From contig NZ_JAFBAR010000020.1 of the NCBI RefSeq assembly GCF_019247635.1, positions 1 through 55,703 of the forward strand: a DNA stretch of 55,703 bases, given 5' to 3'. This DNA is from Mycobacterium sp. GTDB taxonomy: Bacteria; Actinomycetota; Actinomycetes; Mycobacteriales; Mycobacteriaceae. A program made the position numbers and the translations under genes. Numbering within the stretch: position 1 is the first letter of the stretch; every line of letters starts with the position of its first letter. The notes beneath the pieces were generated by a model, which was given only the letters and a program-made list of their open reading frames with translations, ran no database searches and was not told the origin of the DNA. Positions 19,334 to 28,355 of this stretch are shown in pieces.

Positions 19334-20791
19334 TCAATACGCAAACGACAGCGGCGCTACTTCGTCATCGCTAGGAGCTTGCGGCGCAGTGGGTTCCGCA
19401 TCGTGTTCCAGCGGACCCTCGACGATGTAACGCTTCAGCAAAAAGAACCAGCCGACCGCGAGCACCGCGTATACCAGGGTCAGCGTCACCAGCGAAGTGA
19501 CGACCATCCCCGAGGCGTGGTGGGAGACGCCCGCGGCGACAGTCAGTCGAACTTGTTGATCACCGGTCGGGTTAGGAACGACGATCCATGGCTGACGCCC
19601 CATCTCGGTGAACACCCAGCCGGCGCTGTTGGCCAGGAACGGGGTGGGGATGGTCAACACGGCCAGCCGGGAGAACCAACGCTGGTTGGGAATCCGCCCG
19701 CCGCGGGTGAGCCACAACGTCATTAGCGCGAACAGCACCGGAACCGTCATGAACCCGATCATCGCGCGGAACGACCAATAGGTGACAAAAAGGTTGGGCC
19801 GGTAGTCGTTTGGCCCGAATCGCTGTTGGTAGTCCAGCTGCAGATTGCGGACACCCTGCAACGTGACATCGCTCGTCCGGCTTTGGGCGAGGAACGGCAA
19901 CACATAGGGCACCTGGATGACACGAGTCAGGTTGTCACAATTGTTCTGCCTGCCCACCGTGAGGATGGAGAAGTCCGGATCGGTCTCGGTATCGCACAGC
20001 GATTCTGCCGACGCCATTTTCATCGGTTGCTGCACGAACATCAGCTTCCCCTGGTGGTCGCCGGTGAAGAACAAACCGACCGTCGCAATCAGCGCGACCC
20101 AACATCCCAGAATGGCTGCCGGACGAAACATGTCGCGCGTGCCGGGCCCTGTAGTGATGGTGTTCGACCGGACTAGCCACCAGGCGCTGACTGCAGCCAC
20201 GAAAGTCCCCGCGGTCAGCAAAGCGCCGGCGACGGTGTGGGCAAACGCCGCTCGCGCAGTGTTATTGGTCAGCAGCGCGACGATGCTACTCAACTCGGCG
20301 CGCCCCGTCGCAGGGTTGTAGTGCGCGCCAACTGGGTGCTGCATAAAGGAATTCGCGACGATGATGAAAAACGCGGAAGCGTTGACCGACACCGCGACAA
20401 TCCAGATGCAGCCCAGGTGCACCAGTCGGGACAGTCTGCTCCAGCCGAAGATCCACAGTCCGAGGAAGGTGGATTCGAAGAAGAAGGCCATCAGACCCTC
20501 CATCGCCAGTGGCGCCCCGAAGATGTCGCCGACGAACCGGGAATACTCGCTCCAATTCATCCCGAATTGGAATTCCTGCACTATTCCGGTTGCCACGCCG
20601 ATGGCGAAGTTGATCAAGAAGAGTTTGCCGAAGAACTTCGTCAGGCGATACCACGCGGTCTTGCCGGTAACTACCCACACTGTCTGCATGATGGCGATCA
20701 GTGGGGCCAGGCCAATGGTCAGCGGTACGAAAATGAAGTGGTAGACGGTGGTGATACCGAACTGCCACCGCGAAATGTCGACGACATTCAT
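19334..20791 (-). CDS. cydA: Cytochrome bd oxidase subunit I
   Basis: A 485-residue heme subunit. H18 in RWQFGITTVYHFIFVPLTIG is the first axial ligand. FQFGMNWSEYSRFVGDIFGAPLA and FFFESTFLGLWIFGW follow, then NSFMQHPVG and a second histidine near residue 185 (FAHTVAGALL). GWVFTEMGRQPW carries the methionine ligand of heme b558. The periplasmic Q-loop is of the short type. It is first in the cydABDC operon; GGGAG precedes the ATG at 20791. The upstream 97 bp contain an inverted repeat that may be an operator. Confidence 0.95.
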   Translation of the reverse strand: MNVVDISRWQFGITTVYHFIFVPLTIGLAPLIAIMQTVWVVTGKTAWYRLTKFFGKLFLINFAIGVATGIVQEFQFGMNWSEYSRFVGDIFGAPLAMEGLMAFFFESTFLGLWIFGWSRLSRLVHLGCIWIVAVSVNASAFFIIVANSFMQHPVGAHYNPATGRAELSSIVALLTNNTARAAFAHTVAGALLTAGTFVAAVSAWWLVRSNTITTGPGTRDMFRPAAILGCWVALIATVGLFFTGDHQGKLMFVQQPMKMASAESLCDTETDPDFSILTVGRQNNCDNLTRVIQVPYVLPFLAQSRTSDVTLQGVRNLQLDYQQRFGPNDYRPNLFVTYWSFRAMIGFMTVPVLFALMTLWLTRGGRIPNQRWFSRLAVLTIPTPFLANSAGWVFTEMGRQPWIVVPNPTGDQQVRLTVAAGVSHHASGMVVTSLVTLTLVYAVLAVGWFFLLKRYIVEGPLEHDAEPTAPQAPSDDEVAPLSFAY

Positions 20792-20825
20792 CTGTCATCT
20801 CCCGGTGCTACGGGCTGGTTCGTAA

Positions 20826-20843
20826 ACTACGACATAGTGTAGT
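20826..20843. promoter_or_regulatory. Inverted repeat ACTAC-N8-GTAGT upstream of cydA
   Basis: The 18-bp sequence ACTACGACATAGTGTAGT lies 35 bp before the cydA start, in the 97-bp gap behind cydA. Its five-base arms are exact. The arms resemble the TACA/TGTA-type half sites of BlaI/MecI-family repressors, which is only a resemblance. It may equally cover the -10 region of the cyd promoter. Confidence 0.4.
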
Positions 20844-20888
20844 AGATGCGCGCGATCAACGCTAGGGCGGGTTTGTCGAATGCCGGAT

Positions 20889-21491
20889 TTACCCGCCGAG
20901 CGTGTTGGACGCCTTGCGGATTCCGAACGACGAGACGATCTCGAAAACTCCGATGACGATCAGCCAGATCCCGACCACCTCGGCCAGCAGCAGGATGGTG
21001 CCGAATGGCGAGCCCAGCATGATCATGCCCGCCAGCAGGCTCATGATCCCGACGAAGATCTCCCAGGCCCGGCCGGGCAGCTGGGGGTCACTGATGGCCG
21101 AGACCGTCGTTGCCACCCCGCGGAAGATGAAACCAATGCCAATCCAGATCGCCAGCAGGTAAACGGCGGTCGCTTCTTCTTTGCCGAAATGACGAAAAGC
21201 CATCATCGCCAGGATCAATGACGCTGCGCCGCTGATGAATAACAGGATTCGGCTGCCCGCGGTGACGTGCAGGCTGAACGCGAACACGACCTGCGCGATG
21301 CCGGTGATCAACAGATAGACGCCGAATGCGACTGCGGCGGCCAGAACCGTTTTACTTGGCCAGGCCAGGATCGCGACGCCTACGATCAGCGACAGAATTC
21401 CGGATATCAGCGTCGATTTCCACAAATGCGGCAACAATCTTGGAACTTGTATCGTCGCGGGAGTTGTTTCCATGGGCGCAGTGTGACACAT
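20889..21491 (-). CDS. HdeD-family (DUF308) membrane protein
   Basis: A 200-residue protein with six hydrophobic helices arranged as three repeats of the DUF308 pattern, e.g. GILSLIVGVAILAWPSKTVLAAAVAFGVYLLITGIAQ, then FISGAASLILAMMAF, then VGIMSLLAGMIMLGSP. The family is named for E. coli HdeD, an acid-resistance protein at high cell density; the molecular role is not known. It lies upstream of cydA on the same strand and corresponds by order to Rv1624c. The start may be ATG 21491 or the second ATG at 21473, which would drop MCHTAP. Confidence 0.82.
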   Translation of the reverse strand: MCHTAPMETTPATIQVPRLLPHLWKSTLISGILSLIVGVAILAWPSKTVLAAAVAFGVYLLITGIAQVVFAFSLHVTAGSRILLFISGAASLILAMMAFRHFGKEEATAVYLLAIWIGIGFIFRGVATTVSAISDPQLPGRAWEIFVGIMSLLAGMIMLGSPFGTILLLAEVVGIWLIVIGVFEIVSSFGIRKASNTLGG

Positions 21492-21542
21492 CAGCCGGGC
21501 CTGGCATAGGCCCTCAACGACACCGGTTTGGGTGGCCGAAAG

Positions 21543-22898
21543 TCACACGCGGGCGGCGCGTGATTCCGTGCTCGTCTGATCGGCGTCCAGATCGAAAGAT
21601 GCCGGGGTTGTTTCCTGAGTTGCCTTGCGCCCGACCAGATACCAGGTGCGCATGATGCCCTTGCCCTTGACGTCTATCAGGCCGCGTTCCTGGAGCACAA
21701 AGTTAGCCTTCAGGCGCTCGTAGGTAATCTCCGGCACTTGGATCCGTCCCACCGAATCGGTGGTTTCCATCCGGGATGCGACGTTGACCGCGTCGCCCCA
21801 CACGTCGTAGAAGAACCTGCGTGAACCCACCACTCCTGCGACCACGGGCCCGCAGGCCATACCGATGCGCAGTGGGACGGATTGGCCATGCGGGTCTTTC
21901 AATTCGGCAGCGACTTCGGCCATTTCGATCGCGAAGTCTGCCAGCGCTTCGGCGTGGTCGGGCCGGGGGCGGGGCACGCCGCTGACCACCATGTAGGAGT
22001 CGCCGCTGACCTTGATCTTCTCCAGCTCGTGCTTGTCGACCAGCGCGTCGAACGCGCTGTAGAGCGTGTCGAGGAACCGCACCAGGTCGGCGGGTGCCGT
22101 ACTGCTGGCGCGCTCGGTGAAGCCGACGATGTCGGCGAACAGCACCGATGCCTCGTCGTACTTGTCAGCGATGACGTCGCGCTCGGGTTCTTTGAGGCGC
22201 TCGGCGATGCTGACCGGCAATATGTTGGCGAGCAGGACTTCTGAGCGCTGGTACTCGGCCTCCATGACCGCTTCGGCGCGTTCGGTATCGCGCAGCGCGA
22301 ACCACACCGACACGAATGCCATCAGGAAGGCGGCGCTGGTCGTGACCGCGAAGCTGATCGACATTGCCATCGCGGGCTCGACGCCGGTCGAGCGCGGAAC
22401 GAACATCTGCAACGTGATCGCCAGCCCGGCGCCCATTGCCGCCAACAGCAAGGCCAACCGGATGCGTTCGATGCCCAACTGCAGCACCACCAGGCTGGCG
22501 CCGGTCAGCAGAAAATACTGCACGCCGGAACCGGTACCCAGGTCCCAGCAGATGGCGAAGACCACGACATACGCAGACAAGATGAAGGTAAGTGGCGCAA
22601 TGAGGCCGCCGAAGCGCTGCAGGAACGGGACCATCGCGAAAATGATGCCCGCGGCGAAGTTGATCAACTGGGTCCGCCACACCGGGGGGCCGGGCCAGAA
22701 GCCGAGGAGTGCGAAGCAGATGCACACCCAGACCGCCATGACGGCGGTGATATTGAGCACTCGGACACGTCGGGCGGCGCTGTCGGCATAGTGCTCGGTT
22801 CGCGCGCGGGTCTCGGCCTGCACGGCCGCTACGCAATTTGGTCGTCGCGTCGAGCCAACCGATGTGCCCGGTGCGGCGCGGCATTTCTTGGTCGCCAC
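21543..22898 (-). CDS. cya: Membrane class III adenylyl cyclase (Rv1625c type)
   Basis: A 451-residue cyclase: six membrane helices between about residues 46 and 200, a short linker and one catalytic domain from ~245. All catalytic positions are present: metal-binding D256 (FADIVGF) and D300 (KVSGDSY), adenine-selecting K296 and D365 (FFYDVWGDAVNVASRME), and transition-state N372 and R376. It works as a homodimer, like half of a mammalian cyclase, making cAMP. A longer chain than the catalytic core ends in a Ser/Thr/Glu-rich tail. In this window a cAMP-binding-type universal stress protein is also encoded, a possible downstream link. Confidence 0.95.
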   Translation of the reverse strand: MATKKCRAAPGTSVGSTRRPNCVAAVQAETRARTEHYADSAARRVRVLNITAVMAVWVCICFALLGFWPGPPVWRTQLINFAAGIIFAMVPFLQRFGGLIAPLTFILSAYVVVFAICWDLGTGSGVQYFLLTGASLVVLQLGIERIRLALLLAAMGAGLAITLQMFVPRSTGVEPAMAMSISFAVTTSAAFLMAFVSVWFALRDTERAEAVMEAEYQRSEVLLANILPVSIAERLKEPERDVIADKYDEASVLFADIVGFTERASSTAPADLVRFLDTLYSAFDALVDKHELEKIKVSGDSYMVVSGVPRPRPDHAEALADFAIEMAEVAAELKDPHGQSVPLRIGMACGPVVAGVVGSRRFFYDVWGDAVNVASRMETTDSVGRIQVPEITYERLKANFVLQERGLIDVKGKGIMRTWYLVGRKATQETTPASFDLDADQTSTESRAARV

Positions 22899-22943
22899 CT
22901 TGAAAGCGTAACCGCTGAGCTTGTGGTTTATCGAGATCCGGCC

Positions 22944-23020
22944 TGGTGCCCTCGGTGAGATTCGAACTCACACTGGACGGGTTTTGAATCCGTTTCCTCT
23001 GCCAGTTGGGATACGAGGGC
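22944..23020 (-). tRNA. leuV: tRNA with anticodon CAA (leucine codon UUG), short variable loop
   Basis: Reading the minus strand from 23020: acceptor GCCCTCG pairs with CGAGGGC, T-arm GTGAG-TTCGAAT-CTCAC is perfect, the anticodon loop is TTCAAAA, and the discriminator is A followed by an encoded CCA (22944-22946). The anticodon is CAA, for Leu UUG codons. The variable region is only five bases (CCAGT), so this is a class I fold. Leucine tRNAs normally have a long variable arm. The lowest anticodon-stem pair is an A-C mismatch and the D-stem has one mismatch. I recall a mycobacterial leuV gene at this place. The charging amino acid should be taken as probable. Confidence 0.85.
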
Positions 23021-23092
23021 TTATTCCGGAGTTCCACCTTAGATGAACCCCCGACGTCGCAAGTCGCACCCGTTCACGACAGAATGTCCGTC

Positions 23093-23704
23093 ATGACGGG
23101 CCCCACGACCGACGCAGACGCCGCGGTGCGGCGCCGCGTCCTCATCGCTGAAGACGAAGCGCTGATCCGCCTGGACCTGGCAGAGATGCTGCGAGAGGAG
23201 GGTTACGACATCGTCGGCGAGGCTGGTGACGGTCAGGAGGCCGTCGAGCTGGCCGAGCGGCATAAGCCCGACCTGGTGATCATGGACGTGAAGATGCCCC
23301 GGCGCGACGGAATCGACGCGGCGTCGGAGATAGCTAGCAAACGCATCGCCCCGATCGTGGTGCTGACCGCGTTCAGCCAGCGCGATCTCGTCGAACGCGC
23401 CCGCGACGCCGGCGCGATGGCCTACCTCGTCAAGCCCTTCACGATCAGCGACCTGATCCCCGCCATCGAATTGGCCGTCAGCCGCTTCGCCGAGATCGCC
23501 GAGCTGGAGCGCGAGGTGGCGACGTTGTCGGACCGGCTGGAGACCCGCAAGCTCGTCGAGCGCGCCAAAGGCTTGTTACAGGCGAAGCAGGGCATGAGCG
23601 AGCCCGAGGCTTTCAAGTGGATTCAGCGCGCCGCGATGGACCGTCGGACCACCATGAAGCGGGTGGCCGAGGTGGTCCTGGAAACCCTCGACACGGGCGA
23701 GTAA
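23093..23704 (+). CDS. pdtaR: Response regulator/antiterminator PdtaR (REC-ANTAR)
   Basis: A 203-residue protein: receiver domain (1-125) with acidic pocket E20/D21, phosphoacceptor D65 in LVIMDVKMPRRDG and the lysine in YLVKPF; then an ANTAR RNA-binding domain with ERAKGLLQAKQGMSEPEAFKWIQR near 160-180. Known orthologues (Rv1626) are phosphorylated by the sensor kinase PdtaS and bind paired hairpins in nascent RNA to prevent termination. The kinase gene is not here, as usual. ATG 23093 gives the conserved MTGPTTDADAAV; an ATG three codons earlier is possible. A large palindrome follows the stop. Confidence 0.94.
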   Translation: MTGPTTDADAAVRRRVLIAEDEALIRLDLAEMLREEGYDIVGEAGDGQEAVELAERHKPDLVIMDVKMPRRDGIDAASEIASKRIAPIVVLTAFSQRDLVERARDAGAMAYLVKPFTISDLIPAIELAVSRFAEIAELEREVATLSDRLETRKLVERAKGLLQAKQGMSEPEAFKWIQRAAMDRRTTMKRVAEVVLETLDTGE

Positions 23705-23707
23705 GCG

Positions 23708-23768
23708 GCCGAGCAGACGCGAAAGCCCCGAAATCGGGCCGATTTCGGTGCTTTCGCGTCTGCTCGGC
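23708..23768. terminator. Large palindrome between convergent pdtaR and the thiolase-like gene
   Basis: Arms 23708-23737 and 23739-23768 (GCCGAGCAGACGCGAAAGC... and its complement) match at all but one or two positions. No U-tract is present. It sits between convergent genes and shares the GAGCAGACGC(A/G)AAAGC core with the palindrome at 1495-1552. Confidence 0.6.
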
Positions 23769-23773
23769 ACCCC

Positions 23774-24976
23774 TTAGCGCGCGACAATCACCGACGAGCC
23801 GTGCCCGAACAAGCCCTGGTTGGCGGTGACGCCGACGGTGGCGTTCTCGACTTGACGGCCAGTCGCGTGACCACGCAGTTGCCAGGTCAACTCGCAGACC
23901 TGGGCGATCGCTTGCGCGGGAATGGCCTCGCCGAAGCAGGCCAGCCCGCCAGACGGGTTGACCGGGACCCTGCCGCCAAGAGTCGTCGCGCCGCTGCGCA
24001 GCAGCTCCTCGGCTTCGCCCTTGGCGCACAGCCCCAGGTGTTCGTACCAGTCGAGTTCCAGCGCGGTGGACAGGTCATAGACCTCGGCCAGGCTCACGTC
24101 CTCGGGTCCGATGCCCGCTTCGGCGTAAGCCGCGTCGAGGATCTGATCCTTGAACACCCGGTCCGGCGCCGGCACCGCGGCAGTGGAATCCGTTGCGATG
24201 TCGGGCAATTCAGGCAAGTGCTGCGGGTAGCGGGGGGTCACCGCGCTCACCGCGCGCACCGAAGGAACGCCGTCGAGCGAGCCGAGGTGCTTACGGGCGA
24301 AGTCGGCGCTGGCCACGATCAGCGCCGCCGCGCCGTCGGAGGTGGCGCAGATGTCGAGTTGCCGCAACGGGTCGGCCACCACGGGGCTGGCGAACACGTC
24401 GTCCACCGACGACTCCTTGCGGTAGCGGGCATTCGGGTTCTGCAGGCCGTGTCGCGAGTTCTTCACCTTGACCTGCGCGAAGTCCTCGGGCGTCGCGCCG
24501 TAAAGGTCCATCCGGCGACGTGCCAGCAGCGCGAAATACACCGGGTTCATCGCGCCTATGAGGTGGAACCGCTGCCAGTCGGGGTCGTTCTTGCGTTCCC
24601 CGCCGACCGGCGCGAACGCACCCTTCGGGGTGGTGTCGGCGCCGATCACCAGCGCGACGTCACAGAAACCGGCCAGGATCTGCGCGCGCGCGCTCTGCAG
24701 CGCCTGGGAGCCGCTGGCGCATGCGGCGTAGCTGGAGCTGACCGGGACGCCGTTCCAGCCCAGCTTCTGCGCGAACGTCGACCCGGCGATGAAGCCGGGG
24801 TAGCCGTTGCGGATGGTATCGGCACCGGCGACGAGCTGGATCTGCCGCCAGTCCAGGCCGGCCTCGCTCAGTGCGGCCCGCGCCGCGACCACACCGTATT
24901 CGCTGAAGTCTCGGCCCCACTTGCCCCAGGGGTGCATTCCGACGCCGAGGATGTAGAGCGGATCGGGAGTGCTCAT
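23774..24976 (-). CDS. Thiolase-like lipid-transfer protein (Ltp family)
   Basis: A 400-residue thiolase-fold protein. The nucleophile-type cysteine sits in SSYAACASGSQALQSARAQI near residue 85-90. The C terminus has NPSGGLACFGEAIPAQAIAQ and ends NQGLFGHGSSVIV, the SCP2-thiolase pattern. Paired genes of this type plus a DUF35 protein are known in steroid side-chain degradation, where Ltp2 acts as a retro-aldolase with its DUF35 partner. The ATGA overlap with the DUF35 gene strongly suggests such a complex here. The substrate (steroid or acyl-CoA) is inferred only by analogy. Start ATG 24976 is set by the overlap; it corresponds to Rv1627c. Confidence 0.85.
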   Translation of the reverse strand: MSTPDPLYILGVGMHPWGKWGRDFSEYGVVAARAALSEAGLDWRQIQLVAGADTIRNGYPGFIAGSTFAQKLGWNGVPVSSSYAACASGSQALQSARAQILAGFCDVALVIGADTTPKGAFAPVGGERKNDPDWQRFHLIGAMNPVYFALLARRRMDLYGATPEDFAQVKVKNSRHGLQNPNARYRKESSVDDVFASPVVADPLRQLDICATSDGAAALIVASADFARKHLGSLDGVPSVRAVSAVTPRYPQHLPELPDIATDSTAAVPAPDRVFKDQILDAAYAEAGIGPEDVSLAEVYDLSTALELDWYEHLGLCAKGEAEELLRSGATTLGGRVPVNPSGGLACFGEAIPAQAIAQVCELTWQLRGHATGRQVENATVGVTANQGLFGHGSSVIVAR

Positions 24977-25416
24977 TCGGCGCACCTCCACGCGTGCACC
25001 ATGCGCTCCACACCATCGTCATCGGTGTACAGCGGCATGGTGGTCAGCTCCATGTCCATCCCGACCTTGAGGTCGGTGGCCAGCGTGCCCTCGACCACCT
25101 TGCCCAGCACGATCAGTCCCTCGTCGGCCAGCTCGACGGCGGCGATGGCGAACGGTTCGAAGGGGTCTGGGGCGGGATATGGCGCCGGTGGGGGATAACG
25201 GTTTTCGGTGTAGCTCCACAACTTTCCGCGCCTGGACAGGGCAACGGGCGCTAGTGTGTCGCTGTCGCAGGCCGGGTTTGGGCAGTTGTTCTCGCGCGGC
25301 GGGAAGACGTAGGTGCCGCACAGGGGGCACTTACCGCCGATCAGATGCGGGTTTCCGGCGTCATCGGTGGCGAACCATCCCGCGATTGCGGGTTCTTGGC
25401 TGGTGAGCTCTGGCAC
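24973..25416 (-). CDS. DUF35 OB-fold protein, partner of the thiolase-like protein
   Basis: A 147-residue protein with the two-part DUF35 fold. A rubredoxin-like zinc knuckle (CPLCG near residue 30 and CPNPAC near 45) precedes an OB-fold from ~60 with GKLWSYTENRYPPPAPY and a C-terminal hydrophobic strand. DUF35 proteins bind acyl-CoA and complete the active site of thiolase-like partners. It is first in a two-gene operon with the thiolase-like gene (4-bp ATGA overlap) and divergent from polA. Confidence 0.85.
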   Translation of the reverse strand: MPELTSQEPAIAGWFATDDAGNPHLIGGKCPLCGTYVFPPRENNCPNPACDSDTLAPVALSRRGKLWSYTENRYPPPAPYPAPDPFEPFAIAAVELADEGLIVLGKVVEGTLATDLKVGMDMELTTMPLYTDDDGVERMVHAWRCAE

Positions 25417-25510
25417 CTGGCAAGAGTACCCAGCCAGGACACGGAACTGAAACGTGTTGCAATTCCGCCGGCCTCAGAACCCGTCAGACCCGGTGCTTAA
25501 AGTGAAAGCC

Positions 25511-28234
25511 GTGCCCGCTCCCCCTGTTAAGGCCACTGAGGCTGAGCCCAAGCCGACGTTGATGCTGCTCGACGGCAACTCCCTGGCGTTCCGGGCGTTC
25601 TATGCGCTGCCCGCGGAGAACTTCAAGACCCGGGGCGGGCTGACCACCAACGCCGTCTACGGCTTCACCGCCATGCTGATCAACCTGCTGCGCGACGAGG
25701 CGCCGACGCACATCGCCGCCGCCTTCGACGTATCGCGGCAGACGTTCAGATCCGAGCGCTACCCCGAGTACAAGGCCAACCGCTCCTCGACCCCCGACGA
25801 GTTCCACGGCCAGATCGACATCACCAAGGAAGTCCTTGACGCACTGGGCATTACGGTGCTCGCCGAGCCAGGGTTCGAGGCCGACGACATCATCGCGACG
25901 CTGGCCACCCAGGCCGAAAACGAGGGCTACCGGGTGCTGGTGGTCACCGGCGACCGCGACTCGCTACAGCTGGTCAGCGACGACGTGACCGTGCTGTACC
26001 CGCGCAAAGGCGTCAGCGAGCTCACCCGCTTCACCCCGGACGCCGTCGTCGAGAAGTATGGCTTGACCCCCATGCAGTACCCCGACTTCGCCGCCCTGCG
26101 GGGCGACCCCAGCGACAACCTGCCCGGCATTCCCGGCGTGGGGGAGAAGACCGCCTCCAAGTGGATCGTCGAGTACGGCTCGCTGCAGGAACTCGTCGAC
26201 AACGTCGATTCGGTGCGCGGTAAGGTCGGCGACGCGTTGCGAGCCCACCTGTCCAATGTGGTGCGCAACCGTGAGCTCACCGACCTGGTCAAGGACGTGC
26301 CGCTGGCCCACACGCCGGACACGCTGCGGCTGGCCCCCTGGGACCGCGACCACATCCACCGGCTTTTCGACGACCTGGAATTCCGGGTGCTGCGCGACCG
26401 GCTGTTCGACACGCTGGCGGCCGTCGAGCCCGAGGTCGAGGAGGGCTTCGACGTGCGCGGCGGCGCGTTGGAAACCGGTACGGTGCGAACGTGGCTGGCC
26501 GAGCACGTCGCGGACGGCACCCGTTCCGGCCTGACGGTGGTAGGCACTCACCTCCCGCACGACGGCGACGCCACCGCGTTGGCCATCGCCGCTGCGGACG
26601 GGGAAGGCGGCTACATCGAGACCGCCGCGCTGGCCCCCGATGACGACGCGGCGCTGGCCGATTGGCTGGCCGACGCCGGCAAACCCAAAGCCCTGCACGA
26701 GGCCAAGCTGGCCATTCACGACCTGGCGGGTCGCGGCTGGACGCTGGGCGGCGTCACCTCCGACACCGCGCTGGCGGCCTACCTGGTGCGGCCCGGGCAA
26801 CGCAGCTTCGCCCTCGACGACCTGTCGTTGCGCTACCTGCGTCGTGAGTTGAGAGCGGAAACACCTGAGCAGCAACAGCTTTCACTCCTCGACGACGACG
26901 CATCGGATGTTCAGGCGGCACAAACGACGATCCTGCGGGCCCGCGCCGTCGTCGACCTGGCCGATGCCCTGGACGCCGAACTGGCCCGCATCGATTCCGC
27001 CGCGTTGCTGGGCGAGATGGAGCTGCCGGTCCAGCAGGTGCTGGCCGACATTGAGGCCGTCGGTATCGCCGTCGATCTGGGCATGTTGACCGAGTTGCAG
27101 AGCCAGTTTGGCAACCAGATCCGCGACGCGGCGGAAGCCGCTTACGCCGTGATCGGCAAGCAGATCAACCTCGGTTCGCCCAAGCAGCTACAAGTGGTGT
27201 TGTTCGACGAGCTGGGCATGCCGAAAACGAAGCGAACCAAGACGGGCTACACCACCGACGCCGATGCCCTGCAGTCGTTGTTCGACAAGACCGGCCACCC
27301 GTTCCTGCAGCACCTGTTGGCCCACCGCGACGTCACCCGCCTCAAGGTCACCGTCGACGGGCTGCTGAACTCGGTGGCCAGCGACGGGCGGATCCACACC
27401 ACGTTCAACCAGACCATCGCGGCGACCGGCAGGTTATCTTCCACCGAACCCAACCTGCAGAACATCCCGATCCGCACCGACGCCGGTCGGCAGATCCGGG
27501 ACGCGTTCGTCGTGGGCTCGGGCGGGGCCGGGGCCTACTCGGAGCTGATGACCGCGGACTACAGCCAGATCGAGATGCGGATCATGGCGCACCTGTCGCG
27601 TGACGAGGGCCTGATCGAGGCGTTCAACACCGGCGAGGACCTGCACTCGTTCGTGGCTTCGCGCGCGTTCGGCGTGCCGATCGAGGAGGTCAACGCCGAG
27701 TTGCGGCGCCGGGTCAAAGCGATGTCGTACGGACTGGCCTACGGGCTGAGCGCTTACGGGTTGGCCGCTCAGCTCAAGATCTCCACCGAGGAAGCCAAGG
27801 TCCAGATGGACCAGTACTTCGCCCGATTCGGCGGCGTGCGGGATTACCTGATGGATGTCGTCGAGCAGGCCCGCAAGGACGGCTACACCTCTACGGTGCT
27901 GGGCCGCCGGCGCTACCTGCCCGAACTGGACAGCAGCAACCGCCAAGTGCGCGAGGCGGCCGAGCGTGCCGCGCTCAACGCCCCGATCCAGGGCAGCGCG
28001 GCCGACATCATCAAGGTGGCGATGATCGAGGTGGACAAGGCACTCAAGCAGGCGGGACTGGCGTCGCGCATGCTGCTGCAGGTGCACGACGAGTTGCTGT
28101 TCGAGATCGCGCCCGGTGAGCGCGAGCAGGTCGAGGCGGTGGCGCGCGAGAAGATGGGCGGCGCCTATCCGCTGGATGTTCCGCTCGAGGTATCTGTGGG
28201 TTATGGTCGCAGCTGGGACTCGGCGGCACACTAG
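25511..28234 (+). CDS. polA: DNA polymerase I
   Basis: A 907-residue repair and lagging-strand polymerase. The N-terminal third is the 5'-nuclease: LMLLDGNSLAFRAFYA, FEADDIIAT, TGDRDSLQL, and the helix-hairpin-helix GIPGVGEKTA. The central 3'-5' exonuclease fold lacks the acidic proofreading residues, as in other mycobacterial PolA. The polymerase motifs are intact: A (TADYSQIEMRIMAH), B (RRRVKAMSYGLAYGL), C (LLQVHDELLFE). The frame is open back to 25454; GTG 25511 is preferred because it leaves about 94 bp for divergent promoters and gives near the usual N-terminal length. GTG 25493 or 25454 cannot be excluded. Confidence 0.93.
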   Translation: MPAPPVKATEAEPKPTLMLLDGNSLAFRAFYALPAENFKTRGGLTTNAVYGFTAMLINLLRDEAPTHIAAAFDVSRQTFRSERYPEYKANRSSTPDEFHGQIDITKEVLDALGITVLAEPGFEADDIIATLATQAENEGYRVLVVTGDRDSLQLVSDDVTVLYPRKGVSELTRFTPDAVVEKYGLTPMQYPDFAALRGDPSDNLPGIPGVGEKTASKWIVEYGSLQELVDNVDSVRGKVGDALRAHLSNVVRNRELTDLVKDVPLAHTPDTLRLAPWDRDHIHRLFDDLEFRVLRDRLFDTLAAVEPEVEEGFDVRGGALETGTVRTWLAEHVADGTRSGLTVVGTHLPHDGDATALAIAAADGEGGYIETAALAPDDDAALADWLADAGKPKALHEAKLAIHDLAGRGWTLGGVTSDTALAAYLVRPGQRSFALDDLSLRYLRRELRAETPEQQQLSLLDDDASDVQAAQTTILRARAVVDLADALDAELARIDSAALLGEMELPVQQVLADIEAVGIAVDLGMLTELQSQFGNQIRDAAEAAYAVIGKQINLGSPKQLQVVLFDELGMPKTKRTKTGYTTDADALQSLFDKTGHPFLQHLLAHRDVTRLKVTVDGLLNSVASDGRIHTTFNQTIAATGRLSSTEPNLQNIPIRTDAGRQIRDAFVVGSGGAGAYSELMTADYSQIEMRIMAHLSRDEGLIEAFNTGEDLHSFVASRAFGVPIEEVNAELRRRVKAMSYGLAYGLSAYGLAAQLKISTEEAKVQMDQYFARFGGVRDYLMDVVEQARKDGYTSTVLGRRRYLPELDSSNRQVREAAERAALNAPIQGSAADIIKVAMIEVDKALKQAGLASRMLLQVHDELLFEIAPGEREQVEAVAREKMGGAYPLDVPLEVSVGYGRSWDSAAH

Positions 28235-28267
28235 GGTCGCGCGATAGATCGCGCATGTCGGCCGGGT

Positions 28268-28297
28268 TTGTCCTGCTTGTGTACCGTCGAGTAGCCT
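28268..28297 (+). promoter_or_regulatory. Candidate promoter of rpsA
   Basis: TTGTCC (28268-28273) and TAGCCT (28292-28297) are spaced by 18 bp in the 121-bp gap between polA and rpsA. Transcription would begin about 50 bp before the rpsA ATG. It is a match to the housekeeping pattern by eye only. Confidence 0.35.
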
Positions 28298-28355
28298 CGA
28301 CAGGTAAATCCTGATCTGTCCCTACGACCCAACCTGTCCGGAGCAACCCAACAAT

